A DNA stretch of 36,480 nucleotides from Colivivens sp964452915 (GTDB taxonomy: Bacteria > Bacteroidota > Bacteroidia > Bacteroidales > Bacteroidaceae), in contig CAYVNW010000032.1 of the NCBI GenBank assembly GCA_964452915.1, positions 1 to 36,480 on the forward strand. The letters run 5' to 3'. The notes beneath the pieces were generated by a model. The model did not search any database. It was given only the letters and a program-made list of their open reading frames with translations, and was not told the DNA's origin. Made by a program: the position numbers and the translations under genes. Positions 25,802 to 34,777 of this stretch are shown piece by piece (within the stretch, counting starts at the first letter, position 1; each line of letters starts with the position of its first letter).

Positions 25802-27583
25802 TTATTTATTTCGCCGAATATATGCTATAGTATCGCCCTTCATTATGTGCTTACCTTGACTTGCTACGACTTCAACCAATTTGCCACCCAGACATGCAGG
25901 GATGTCAATGGTTTGTCCGAACTGGTTTTCAATGTAACAGAAATGCTCACCTTCCTTATATTCCTTGCCAATCGCCGGTTCGATGCTCTTCACACACTCA
26001 CCATCACCACCAATTTCCCACATCAAGGTTCCGCTTTCTGGTGCTACTATGGCATCCGACTCAGCATGTTTGTATGCTGCCACTTCTTCAAGAGACAAAT
26101 TAGAGCCCTTTTGCAATTCTTTGTCTTTAGCAGCCTGGAGGTCCTTGAGGAAACGTTCCTTAGCTATGCCACTTTTATAGTCACGGTACTGGCTTTCGTG
26201 CATAGCAAATTCAAACAGTTCTTCATCGTCTTCACCGCGCTCCCATCCTTTTTCCTTCATTTCTTTTATGAAACGAGGCAAATCATCAGGATAATTGCTC
26301 TGAGGATCAGCAGTGGTAAACTCATACCCTTTTTCTTTTGCCAACGCAATAATCTCCGGTGCAACCGGACCTGGTAACTTTCCACTTTTACCAAGGATCA
26401 TTCCCCATATTGACGCATCCATCATGGTATAACGAGGTTTGCCCATAGACTCTGTAAGTAAATTCATCAAAGCGATATTTTTAACATACTGAGAGAAAGG
26501 AGTAACCAATGGAGGATACCCGACTTTAGGCCATACATAAGCTACTTCATTGAAGAGACGGATTAACAATGCATCTTCTGTCAGAGGATCTTCTCCCTTC
26601 TGCTTTCTATTATTATTGATTGCATCCATTACCCCTTTCAAGTCTGCCATCATACTACCCATCATGCCTCCAGGAAGTCCGCATCCTAAAAGAAGGGATG
26701 ACATCAGCCTATTAGCCGGATTCATGAAATAACCCAGGAAATCATCAATAAATTCTTGTGTCAGCTTACGCGCTTCCATATATGCCTCCATATTTATCTC
26801 CGGCACGTCAAAGCCATAATGCTTCAGCATGCTTTGAACTGAGATAACATCAGGATGTACTTTTCCCCATGACAAAGGCTCAATGGCTGTATCAATAACA
26901 TCCGCACCATTCTTGCAGACTTCTAATATACTTGCCATCGAAAGTCCCGGACCTGAATGACCATGATATTGAATTATGATATTCGGATGTTTGTCCTTTA
27001 TCATTTTTACTAACTTGCCAAGCATCGCAGGCTGTCCGATTCCTGCCATATCCTTCAAGCATATCTCAAGTGCCCCGGCAGCTATAAGCTGTTCTGCAAT
27101 ATCTGCATAATACTCTGCCGTATGTATAGGACTTGTGGTAATACATAGAGTGGCTTGAGGGGTCATGCCTGCATCAAGTGCATATTTGATTGAAGGAATG
27201 ATGTTACGCACATCATTCAACCCGCAAAATATTCGGGTAATATCAACGCCTTGAGCATGCTTTACTTTATACATCAACTTACGCACATCTGCCGGAACAG
27301 GAAACATACGGAGACCATTGAGACCGCGATCAAGCATATGCGTCTTTATGCCAGCTTCATTGAACGGTTTTGTAAATGCACGGACAGCCTTATTAGGGTT
27401 TTCTCCATACAACAAATTTACTTGCTCAAACGCACCGCCATTAGTTTCGACACGAGCAAAGCATCCCATCTTGATAATCACCGGAGCTATACGCTCAAGT
27501 TGGTCTTTTCGTGGCTGATACTTACCACTCGACTGAAACATATCCCGGTAAACGAGGCTGAATTGGATTTTTCTTTTATTCAT
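25802..27583 (-). CDS. Carboxyltransferase subunit, pyruvate carboxylase B/oxaloacetate decarboxylase alpha type
   Basis: The 593-residue protein belongs to the family that moves CO2 between biotin and pyruvate/oxaloacetate. The HMGL-like TIM barrel shows FSLVYRDMFQSSGKYQP at the N-terminus, the CO2-handling lysine in EICLKDMAGIG and the metal-binding HGHSGPG. A conserved carboxylase domain follows (FNEVAYVWPKVGYPPLVTP). The C-terminal 80 residues fold-match a biotinyl domain, but the acceptor motif AMKM is replaced by ENQFG, with Phe555 at the lysine position. A separate biotin carrier encoded elsewhere is therefore needed if the enzyme works with biotin. No biotin carboxylase or membrane beta subunit is adjacent. 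No clear promoter is seen before 27583. Confidence 0.88.
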   Translation of the reverse strand: MNKRKIQFSLVYRDMFQSSGKYQPRKDQLERIAPVIIKMGCFARVETNGGAFEQVNLLYGENPNKAVRAFTKPFNEAGIKTHMLDRGLNGLRMFPVPADVRKLMYKVKHAQGVDITRIFCGLNDVRNIIPSIKYALDAGMTPQATLCITTSPIHTAEYYADIAEQLIAAGALEICLKDMAGIGQPAMLGKLVKMIKDKHPNIIIQYHGHSGPGLSMASILEVCKNGADVIDTAIEPLSWGKVHPDVISVQSMLKHYGFDVPEINMEAYMEARKLTQEFIDDFLGYFMNPANRLMSSLLLGCGLPGGMMGSMMADLKGVMDAINNNRKQKGEDPLTEDALLIRLFNEVAYVWPKVGYPPLVTPFSQYVKNIALMNLLTESMGKPRYTMMDASIWGMILGKSGKLPGPVAPEIIALAKEKGYEFTTADPQSNYPDDLPRFIKEMKEKGWERGEDDEELFEFAMHESQYRDYKSGIAKERFLKDLQAAKDKELQKGSNLSLEEVAAYKHAESDAIVAPESGTLMWEIGGDGECVKSIEPAIGKEYKEGEHFCYIENQFGQTIDIPACLGGKLVEVVASQGKHIMKGDTIAYIRRNK

Positions 27584-27734
27584 ACTTTTATATTGCTATC
27601 TTTTGTTATTATTTTCAATGACGCTAATTAATCCACGACCAATAGGCTCACTGTATACACTATTTGCTTAATCTCTCATTGCTCTTAATCCATCGTTTTC
27701 TCAATATCATCCAATGTACAATCAGAATAACAGT

Positions 27735-28469
27735 CTATTTACTACGAGTGAATTTAAATCCTGTCTTCATTCCTTCAAAACTACTTGAGAGTGAAGATAA
27801 CGTACTTAAAGTAGTATTGTTGGATGCAGATGCAATAGTCTGTGCCAGGCTCATCAATTTTGTTGAGTCAAAAGTCAAGGACAACTGAGTACTGGATACT
27901 GTCGCATACGCAGTTCCAAATGACAAACCGAGATTCTGGCCTGTTATTTTCAGCGTATGTTTTTTTGAATCATATGCATAGTCCGCAGTCTGAGTCTTAC
28001 CATTAATATTGACTACACAAGTCTTGTCTTCATTAAATGTAATTGAGAATTTGCCTTGCTTTACACCTAATTTCTCATAGTAAGGGGAAATCTTGCTTAC
28101 GATTTGACTGGCTGCTACCGTTCCCCCCGCTTTAGCAAGAAGATTAGAACTCTCAAATTCCACTGATGGTTCGGAATAATTCCAAGTTCCTATAATCGAG
28201 GCGGATTTGGTTCCATCAAGCAAAGATCCTATGACTCCTGTCAGTAATGAGCTGGTAGAACTATTTGTATTAGACGAGCCGCCCAACAATGAAGATATCA
28301 AATCTCCCGCTACAGACGATTGTGTCTCAGATACCGACTTAGATGATGCAGTTGCATTAGTTGTGCCATCTGTTGTACTCAAACCTTGAAGTGTCCCCGC
28401 ACCACAACTAAGCAATGCGATGGTTGTAGTGGTAAACAACATAACCACAAATACTTTACTTATTCTCAT
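27735..28469 (-). CDS. DUF4923-like lipoprotein
   Basis: The 244-residue protein has a signal ending in LLSC, so Cys22 is the expected lipidation site. A Ser/Thr/Asn-rich low-complexity stretch (about 28-90) follows. The C-terminal part (from IIGTWNYSEPSVEFES to ITFNEDKTCVVNINGKTQ) resembles the lipocalin-like DUF4923 family known from Bacteroidota envelope lipoproteins. No enzyme motif is seen. It lies 151 bp upstream of the carboxyltransferase gene on the same strand; co-transcription is possible because no terminator is visible between them. Confidence 0.78.
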   Translation of the reverse strand: MRISKVFVVMLFTTTTIALLSCGAGTLQGLSTTDGTTNATASSKSVSETQSSVAGDLISSLLGGSSNTNSSTSSLLTGVIGSLLDGTKSASIIGTWNYSEPSVEFESSNLLAKAGGTVAASQIVSKISPYYEKLGVKQGKFSITFNEDKTCVVNINGKTQTADYAYDSKKHTLKITGQNLGLSFGTAYATVSSTQLSLTFDSTKLMSLAQTIASASNNTTLSTLSSLSSSFEGMKTGFKFTRSK

Positions 28470-28522
28470 TTCTTTTGTACTATGTTATACATGCCGGTTA
28501 TCGGCGAACTTCTAATTATTTA

Positions 28523-28530
28523 CAAAAATA
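28523..28530 (-). promoter_or_regulatory. Predicted -7 box for the DUF4923-like gene
   Basis: The minus strand reads TATTTTTG, matching TAnnTTTG, 53 bp before the ATG at 28469. The -33 element is weak. Confidence 0.4.
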
Positions 28531-28574
28531 CAAATTAATTCGCATACAGCTATCTTGTTTTAATATCTTTTTAC

Positions 28575-28582
28575 TAACTTTG
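28575..28582 (+). promoter_or_regulatory. Predicted -7 box for the metallo-hydrolase/panB unit
   Basis: TAACTTTG matches TAnnTTTG, 40 bp before the ATG at 28623. A CTTG at 28554-28557 lies 17 bp upstream, slightly closer than ideal. Confidence 0.5.
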
Positions 28583-28622
28583 CATACTCAAATAAGATTT
28601 TGTCTTGTAAAGTACATACATA

Positions 28623-29426
28623 ATGCTTAAGTTCTTATCTTTCGGAAGTGGTAGCAGTGGGAACTGTTATTATCTGAGTAATGATGAAGGAAGTATTCTG
28701 ATCGATGCCGGCATAGGTATACGCAAGTTAAAACGCTATATGAAAGAATACGGACTGAGTTTCAGTAACGTAAAAGGTATCTTGATCACTCATGATCATG
28801 CAGATCATGTTGATGCGGTTGGCAATATCAGCCATGACTTCAAATTACCGGTATACACCACAGAACTTGCTCACAAAGGTATACGATATAATCATCATTC
28901 AAGAAAAAAGATTGATGATGACAATGTTGTGATTATTGAAAAAGAGAATGAATTCACACTGTCCGGCTTCAGCATTATGGCATTTCCTATTCCTCACGAT
29001 TCAATGGATAACGTGGGATATTACATACAATATCATGGGGTGGCATTTACTATTATGACAGATATCGGCCGGCCGACAGATACCATCAGAGAGTACATAG
29101 GCAAGACAAATTACCTTGTGTTGGAAGCGAACTTCGACGAGGAGATGCTTCGTAATGGCAAATACCCCAAGACACTCCAAGACAGAATAACCAATGGGAC
29201 GGGACACTTGAGCAATCATCAATCGGCAAGCACTTTGGCCGAGTGCTTTCATCCAGGACTAAAGAATGTTTGGTTGTGCCATCTTAGCGAGGAAAACAAT
29301 CATCCGGAACTTGCAAGGAAGACATTTGAAATTGAGCTGAAATCACATGGCATTGTCGTAGGCAAGGACTTTACACTTGATGTACTGCGACGACTAATGC
29401 CTACAGGACCATATATCTTAGAATAA
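28623..29426 (+). CDS. Metallo-beta-lactamase-fold hydrolase, WalJ/YycJ-like
   Basis: This 267-residue cytoplasmic protein has the metal-binding motif THDHADH (56-62), which binds two zinc or manganese ions, and the N-terminal GSGSSGNCYYL typical of the YycJ/WalJ and related exonuclease-like branch. Later metal ligands fit PHDSMDN, TDIG and CHLSEENNHPELA. The family includes 5'-3' exonuclease-like enzymes in DNA repair, but activity here is inferred. It leads a unit with panB, whose start lies 42 bp downstream. Confidence 0.88.
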   Translation: MLKFLSFGSGSSGNCYYLSNDEGSILIDAGIGIRKLKRYMKEYGLSFSNVKGILITHDHADHVDAVGNISHDFKLPVYTTELAHKGIRYNHHSRKKIDDDNVVIIEKENEFTLSGFSIMAFPIPHDSMDNVGYYIQYHGVAFTIMTDIGRPTDTIREYIGKTNYLVLEANFDEEMLRNGKYPKTLQDRITNGTGHLSNHQSASTLAECFHPGLKNVWLCHLSEENNHPELARKTFEIELKSHGIVVGKDFTLDVLRRLMPTGPYILE

Positions 29427-29468
29427 ACAAGTAATCAAATTTTAATTCCAAAATAAAATTCTAAAGAC

Positions 29469-30287
29469 ATGAGTTATTTAGTTGAAGACAAAAGGAGGGT
29501 CACAACACACCGTCTAATTCAGATGAAGCAAGAAGGTAAGAAAATTGCTATGTTAACATCTTACGACTATACTACCGCACAGATAGTTGATGCAGCCGGG
29601 ATGGATGTTATACTCGTTGGTGACTCCGCATCAAACGTAATGGCTGGCAACGTTACAACACTGCCTATAACTCTCGATCAAATGATTTACCATGCAAAAG
29701 CTGTCGTCAGAGCCGTACACAGAGCTTTGGTTATTTGCGACATGCCTTTCGGAACATACCAGGTAAACCCAACCGATGGTGTTTCTAATGCAATCAGAAT
29801 AATGAAAGAAAGTCATTGTGATGCACTCAAACTTGAAGGTGGCGTGGAAATTATTGACACCATTAGAAAGATACTCGATGCAGGCATTCCTGTATGTGGA
29901 CATCTTGGACTCACCCCACAGAGCATCAACAAGTTTGGCACATATACGGTTCGTGCCAAGGACGAAGCTGAAGCAGAAAAGCTAATAAGGGACGCACACG
30001 CACTTGAAGATGCCGGTTGCTTTGCGGTGGTGCTGGAAAAAATTCCTGCTTCACTGGCTGAAAAAGTTACAAAAGAACTGAATATTCCTGTGATCGGAAT
30101 AGGCGCAGGTCCATCATGCGACGGTCAAGTACTGGTTGTAGCTGATATGCTTGGTATGTCACAAGGGTTCTCACCTAAATTCCTACGCAGATATGCCGAC
30201 TTGAACACAATCATGACCGAAGCAATCGGGAATTACATCACTGATGTCAAAAACGGAGACTTTCCGAATGCAAGCGAAAGCTACTAA
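29469..30287 (+). CDS. panB: 3-methyl-2-oxobutanoate hydroxymethyltransferase (ketopantoate synthesis)
   Basis: The 272-residue enzyme adds a hydroxymethyl group from methylene-tetrahydrofolate to alpha-ketoisovalerate, the first dedicated step of pantothenate and coenzyme A synthesis. The motifs MLTSYDYTTAQIVDAAGMD, VGDSASNVMAGN with the metal-binding Asp, CDMPFGTYQ, KLEGG, GHLGLTPQS and VLEKIPA with the catalytic Glu are all present in order. Length is normal. It follows the metallo-hydrolase gene and is closed by a terminator shared with the convergent ATPase operon. No other pan gene is visible. Confidence 0.97.
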   Translation: MSYLVEDKRRVTTHRLIQMKQEGKKIAMLTSYDYTTAQIVDAAGMDVILVGDSASNVMAGNVTTLPITLDQMIYHAKAVVRAVHRALVICDMPFGTYQVNPTDGVSNAIRIMKESHCDALKLEGGVEIIDTIRKILDAGIPVCGHLGLTPQSINKFGTYTVRAKDEAEAEKLIRDAHALEDAGCFAVVLEKIPASLAEKVTKELNIPVIGIGAGPSCDGQVLVVADMLGMSQGFSPKFLRRYADLNTIMTEAIGNYITDVKNGDFPNASESY

Positions 30288-30310
30288 ACATTCATTCGAA
30301 CGTACAGAAA

Positions 30311-30347
30311 AAAAACACTCCGGCCATTTCTGACCGGAGTATTTTTT
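30311..30347. terminator. Bidirectional terminator between panB and the ATPase operon
   Basis: ACTCCGG (30317-30323) pairs with CCGGAGT (30334-30340) around a 10-nt loop, flanked by an A run on the left and a T run on the right. It can end panB on the plus strand and the V-type ATPase transcript on the minus strand. Confidence 0.88.
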
Positions 30348-30356
30348 ATTTTCTTA

Positions 30357-30812
30357 TCACAACGAAGGAACTACCTGTGCAATTAGAATCAGTACAAGCA
30401 AACCAAGAATCGCATAGAGTTCTGGGAACACTGCAAGCACCATTGTGGTTCCAAATGCATTATAACCGCCACCGATAGCACTAATACCATTTGCACAAAC
30501 TTTTGCTTGGCGAATAGCAGATATAAGTGCAACCAAACCAAGAGCCAAGCCTGCTCCAAATATAGCAGACGCCTGACCCATATCGATTGATGGAGTTACA
30601 AGCGGGTTCAGAATAAAGAATCCTACGAATCCGTAAAGACCCTGTGACGAAGGGAGAGCGGCAAGTCCTATATAAGAACCTGATGCGCTTGGGTTTTTCT
30701 TAAATGCGCCTATTGCAGCATTTCCACAAATTGTTACTCCGTAAGCTGATCCAATGCCTGACAATGCAACAGCAAGTGCAATGCCTAAGTAGGCTAAAAG
30801 AATTGGTGTCAT
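30357..30812 (-). CDS. V-type ATPase subunit K (membrane rotor c subunit)
   Basis: This 151-residue proteolipid has four transmembrane helices as two hairpins and forms the ion-carrying rotor ring. The essential carboxylate is Glu131 in FPELYAILG. Residues around it match the sodium site of the Enterococcus hirae NtpK ring: LPSSQGLYG (Leu53, Ser56, Gln57; the reference has Thr at the Ser position) and Gln102 in SAIRQAKVCANG. This suggests Na+ coupling, which is an inference from recalled family residues. It is the last gene of the A-B-D-I-K operon, separated from subunit I by a 93-bp structured spacer. Confidence 0.94.
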   Translation of the reverse strand: MTPILLAYLGIALAVALSGIGSAYGVTICGNAAIGAFKKNPSASGSYIGLAALPSSQGLYGFVGFFILNPLVTPSIDMGQASAIFGAGLALGLVALISAIRQAKVCANGISAIGGGYNAFGTTMVLAVFPELYAILGLLVLILIAQVVPSL

Positions 30813-30834
30813 AGTTTTTGTTTGTTTTTTTAGT

Positions 30835-30882
30835 GATTAACTCCCGCCACCCATGAGAAGGGCTCTACCCAGCAGGAGAATC
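30835..30882 (-). other. Possible RNA structure in the I-K spacer of the ATPase operon
   Basis: On the minus strand GATTCTCCTGC can pair with GCGGGAGTTAATC, with a TT bulge and one G-T pair, and enclose the smaller arms GGG/CCC. No T run follows; instead an A-rich leader leads to the subunit K ATG, so it is not a terminator. It may protect the 5' end or raise translation of the multi-copy c subunit. Confidence 0.4.
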
Positions 30883-30905
30883 TTGATTATTTAATATTGT
30901 TATTC

Positions 30906-32771
30906 TTATTTTTTTATTTTAAATGGATTGTATTCAGTGCCTCCTCCTTCGAACTCTGCATTCTTGAAATACTCTACGAATGTCAGACGCATCGGATGCA
31001 CGAACGATGAGATCATACAAAGTGCAAAGTTTATGCCATGACCTAATAATAATATGATTATCAAAGGTAGCCAGCGAATCGCCCACGACATTGATGCAGT
31101 CAAGTCTATTGCTAAAGAATTAAACACACTTCCGAGAATTCCACCTGTAAGTCCAAGGGCAAACAGACGGATATAACTCAGCAAATCGCCAAGAAGACCA
31201 GTAGCCATACCATACACAGACCATACGCCGCCACCTACATTCTTGATTGTACCCTGCACTGTTTTTTTGTATGCACCTGGCGAATTCAAGAAGAATATGC
31301 CGACACACGATAAGGCAATCAATCCATAGAATATGTATTGCATGAACACCGGCCATTTCACACCGAACAAAGGCAATCCATAAAGGAATACTGCACTCAC
31401 CAGTGCGACAACCCAAGAGAATTTGCCAACTCCATAGATAAAGCCATAATTCTTGACGGCCTTGCATCCTGCCATTACCATACCAAGTAGTACTTGTACT
31501 AAGCCAATGATAATGGAAATAATCATCATAGGCGAATATCCAAAGAAGTCTTTTTTCAAATTGTCGTTGACAAAATAAGGTTGCATCGGCTTTATCCAGT
31601 CCCAGTCGACTTTCGAAAGATCTATTCCAAAGAATGTTCCTGTTACGAAACCACATACAACCGTCATTCCACCAAGGAAAGCACCCAGCATACCATATTT
31701 CTTGTATTTTGGTTTCAAGAAACATATCAGCAAGCTCAAACACATTATAATTAATCCATAGCCGGCATCACCCATACATAAGCCGAAAAACAGCATAAAG
31801 AAAGGAGCGAACATTGGCAAAGGATCTATATCATGATAATTTGGCAATGAGTACATTCTTAGAATCGGTTCAAAGAGAGATGCGAACTTATTGTCTTGAA
31901 TCTTGACAGGCACATCGTCATCGAACTCTGGATCGGTCATTTCATAGAAGATATGTTGCTTTTCCAAATAGTCTACTACAGTATCGGCTTTTTCCTCTAA
32001 AACCCAACCTATGAGTAGCCTTACCATATCATCTGCAATCGACTCATGACTCAGATGAACCTTTGACAACGAAATATCATTATCATTTGCGGTTTTACCC
32101 TTTAAAATGACATCCTTGTATTTCTGGTCAATCAAGAGCAGACGGTCGTGAATCAATGTAAGGGCATTTTCTATTTCTTTCTTTTCAGCGACATATTCCG
32201 ACAGCCGTTTCGAAGGCATTGCTAATACCTCTGCAGTTATATCCGGCTTAGTATCACTAAACGTTACAAAGTAAGTCTTGCCGTCTATATCGTTTACACG
32301 TACTGCAAAATACTGTTCTATCCATTCTTTTTTGAACGACTTGGAAGGACATGTATAAAAAGTCACTACACATCGATTAGCTTCAAGATTGTGAACGTTA
32401 TTCCAATCGAATTCGCCCCAAGGTTGTAAGAGTTCTATATTTTTGTTTACATCCTCAAGTTTATGCTTATTCGACAGTTCTTCCGCTCCTAATTTCTCTA
32501 CATAAGCCAAAAGATCCAATGCAGAAGTTGTATCAACATCCACACTCACATTTTCATCAGACAAATGATATGTCTTCGTTGCAAAATCAAGTGCGGACAA
32601 CGCCTTTTTATATCTGTCCGACAGAGAGAGGGCCGCTTGCAATTCCTCGCTTGTAGCACCTTTTTGAAGTTCCTCAATATGGACAACACCCAACTGGCGG
32701 ATATCAGCAATGAACTTGTCATATTCCTTACTTGTAACGAGGAACGTGAATTTCTTCATTTTCTTAATCAT
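30906..32771 (-). CDS. V-type ATPase subunit I (membrane stator a subunit)
   Basis: The 621-residue protein has a long cytoplasmic N-terminal part (about 1-310), which ties the peripheral stalks to the membrane, and a C-terminal part with about seven to eight transmembrane helices beginning at MFAPFFMLFFGLCMGDAGYG. The conserved ion-channel arginine is in LLSYIRLFALGL. A gene overlap of four bases (ATGA) with subunit D means the start at 32771 is fixed by coupling. Length is near the usual size for bacterial and archaeal subunit I. It moves ions together with the K ring. Confidence 0.95.
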   Translation of the reverse strand: MIKKMKKFTFLVTSKEYDKFIADIRQLGVVHIEELQKGATSEELQAALSLSDRYKKALSALDFATKTYHLSDENVSVDVDTTSALDLLAYVEKLGAEELSNKHKLEDVNKNIELLQPWGEFDWNNVHNLEANRCVVTFYTCPSKSFKKEWIEQYFAVRVNDIDGKTYFVTFSDTKPDITAEVLAMPSKRLSEYVAEKKEIENALTLIHDRLLLIDQKYKDVILKGKTANDNDISLSKVHLSHESIADDMVRLLIGWVLEEKADTVVDYLEKQHIFYEMTDPEFDDDVPVKIQDNKFASLFEPILRMYSLPNYHDIDPLPMFAPFFMLFFGLCMGDAGYGLIIMCLSLLICFLKPKYKKYGMLGAFLGGMTVVCGFVTGTFFGIDLSKVDWDWIKPMQPYFVNDNLKKDFFGYSPMMIISIIIGLVQVLLGMVMAGCKAVKNYGFIYGVGKFSWVVALVSAVFLYGLPLFGVKWPVFMQYIFYGLIALSCVGIFFLNSPGAYKKTVQGTIKNVGGGVWSVYGMATGLLGDLLSYIRLFALGLTGGILGSVFNSLAIDLTASMSWAIRWLPLIIILLLGHGINFALCMISSFVHPMRLTFVEYFKNAEFEGGGTEYNPFKIKK

Positions 32772-33409
32772 ACTCCACCCTCCTTATCCGTTTCGGTTTC
32801 GTTTTCCACTTCTTCTGACTTCCGTTTCTGTTGCAATGCTTTAAGAATCTTCTGTGATGATTTCGAAAGATTCTCCTCATCTTCCATGAAACGTTTTATC
32901 TTCCTTATAGCTTCCTGATAACCAGGAATCTGAACCTTCTCAAAGAGATTAACCTTCTGAGTTGTCTTCCGTCTGGCATGGTCCAACAAACCAAGCTTTG
33001 CAACCACAAACTCGTGTTCAACAGCCGTTTTAGCTAAGCCTTGCAGTAGTCCGATACCATCGAAATACCATTTCGGCGCACTAAACAAGCCAAAGGGTTT
33101 CACTTCGAGACGTATGTTGGTGAGAACAGGAACCCTTACTCCGGCAATCTTCTTCACTGTCATTTCCACATCCTTGAGTGCTACTAATGAAGCGTCGAAC
33201 TCACCCCACAAAGCGTACATGGATTGATAACCTTGAATCTGACTCTCCAACTGTTTGTCCAATTCGTCGGCTTCAGCTTTTGTCTTTTTGACTTCCAACC
33301 GCAGAGCAGTCTCCTTGCTTTTTATTATAGGCAAGGTACGCTGTCGCATCTTCAGTTGTTTTTCTATTTGCTGAAGTGAGGTTTTATTATATTGAAACTT
33401 TATCGCCAT
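32768..33409 (-). CDS. V-type ATPase subunit D (central stalk)
   Basis: The 213-residue protein is the rotating central shaft that connects the A3B3 head with the rotor ring. The N- and C-terminal parts form long coiled-coil helices, visible as FQYNKTSLQQIEKQLKMRQ at the front and IRKIKRFMEDEENL towards the end. The tail is very acidic and polar (EEVENETETDKEGG). It overlaps subunit I by four bases and lies 40 bp behind subunit B. Confidence 0.94.
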   Translation of the reverse strand: MAIKFQYNKTSLQQIEKQLKMRQRTLPIIKSKETALRLEVKKTKAEADELDKQLESQIQGYQSMYALWGEFDASLVALKDVEMTVKKIAGVRVPVLTNIRLEVKPFGLFSAPKWYFDGIGLLQGLAKTAVEHEFVVAKLGLLDHARRKTTQKVNLFEKVQIPGYQEAIRKIKRFMEDEENLSKSSQKILKALQQKRKSEEVENETETDKEGGV

Positions 33410-33449
33410 AACCGAGTTTCTGAATAATTATACTTAAGACCACACAGTG

Positions 33450-34772
33450 CTATTTCCAATAGATATCGGTAAACTCCTTCTTAATATTTACCTCCTCTAA
33501 TGTAAAATACTTTTTGAATAGTCCCCATGTCACATCCAGCATTTCTGTAGTATCAAGATCCACGTCAATTGCAAGAAGTTGGTTGGCATAATCTTTTGCG
33601 AACTTAAGGCATCGGTTATCGTAATCTGTAAGGTCAAAACCATTTTCCAGTTTTGTCTTTGCATTTGCTGCATCTGAATACAGACGAATTGCGGCATTCA
33701 TCACCTGACTGTGGTCCTTACGCGTCTTCTTTCCTGCAACAAGTTGCTTCAATCGTGATAGTGAACGGAACGGATCAATTATAACTTTGCCTATATCTGA
33801 GTCACGGCGTAAATACAACTGACCTTCCGTAATGTAACCTGTGTTGTCCGGTACGGCATGTGTGATGTCGCCACCCGAAAGTGTCGTAACCGCAATAATT
33901 GTTATTGAACCTCCACCTGCTTCGTCAGGGAACTGTACTGCCTTCTCATAGATCTTAGCAAGATCAGAATAAAGCGAGCCTGGCATAGAGTCCTTAGATG
34001 GAATTTGGTCCATACGGTTACTTACGATTGCCAGTGAATCAGCATACGATGTCATATCTGTAAGCAAGACAAGAACTTTTTCGTGTTTCTCCACAGCAAA
34101 ATATTCTGCTGCTGTCAGTGTCATATCAGGGACAAGAAGACGTTCAACCGCAGGGTCCTCAGTAGTATTCATAAAACAGATTATACGGTCGAGCGCTCCC
34201 GCATTCGAGAAGGTATTACGGAAAAAATAATAGTCATCGTTCGTCATACCCATACCGCCAAGAATGATCTTGTCAGCCTTCGCACGCAACGCAACCAACG
34301 CCATCACCTCATTGAAAGGTTGGTCTGGATCAGCGAAGAACGGGATCTTCTGACCTGATACCAATGTATTATTTAAGTCAATGCCTGCGATACCGGTCGC
34401 TATCAACTCACTTGGTTGTTTACGGCGTACAGGATTAACAGAAGGCCCTCCAATCTCAACTTCTTTGCCTTCTATCTCCGGACCGCCATCAATAGGTTCA
34501 CCATAGGCATTGAAGAATCGGCCCGACAATTGGTCACTAACCTTCAATGTAGGCGACTTACCAAGAAACACAACTTCAGCATTAGTCGGAATTCCACCTG
34601 TTCCTTCAAACACCTGAAGTGTAACCTCATCGCCTGCGATCTTTACGACCTGCGCAAGCTTGCCATTTATACGAGCCAGCTCATCATAACCAACTCCTGT
34701 TGCTTTTAGAGCACATGTTGCTTTCGTTATCTGGCTTATTTTTGTATATACTTTTTGAAATGCCTTTGCCAT
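33450..34772 (-). CDS. V-type ATPase subunit B (non-catalytic head)
   Basis: The 440-residue protein is the regulatory partner in the A3B3 hexamer. It carries the beta-barrel front (ELARINGKLAQVVKIAGDEVTLQVFEG), the PSVNPVRRKQPSELIATGIAGID region and the conserved LTDMTSYADSL. As usual for B subunits, a Walker A P-loop is missing at the expected place (VSGQKIPFFAD), so it does not hydrolyse ATP. It starts five bases after subunit A, a sign of tight coupling. Confidence 0.95.
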   Translation of the reverse strand: MAKAFQKVYTKISQITKATCALKATGVGYDELARINGKLAQVVKIAGDEVTLQVFEGTGGIPTNAEVVFLGKSPTLKVSDQLSGRFFNAYGEPIDGGPEIEGKEVEIGGPSVNPVRRKQPSELIATGIAGIDLNNTLVSGQKIPFFADPDQPFNEVMALVALRAKADKIILGGMGMTNDDYYFFRNTFSNAGALDRIICFMNTTEDPAVERLLVPDMTLTAAEYFAVEKHEKVLVLLTDMTSYADSLAIVSNRMDQIPSKDSMPGSLYSDLAKIYEKAVQFPDEAGGGSITIIAVTTLSGGDITHAVPDNTGYITEGQLYLRRDSDIGKVIIDPFRSLSRLKQLVAGKKTRKDHSQVMNAAIRLYSDAANAKTKLENGFDLTDYDNRCLKFAKDYANQLLAIDVDLDTTEMLDVTWGLFKKYFTLEEVNIKKEFTDIYWK

Positions 34773-34777
34773 AATAA

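Noticed and set aside
25847..26377. 176-codon plus-strand frame opposite the carboxyltransferase gene
   Set aside because: Antisense shadow of a conserved enzyme, Phe- and Cys-rich with no family motif.
30835..30882. Terminator between ATPase subunits I and K
   Set aside because: The hairpin is followed by A-rich sequence, not by a T run, and K must be expressed with the operon.
31120..31743. 207-codon minus-strand frame inside the subunit I gene
   Set aside because: It is another frame of the same gene; the subunit I frame has membrane helices and the channel arginine, this one is Trp/Cys-rich without family motifs.
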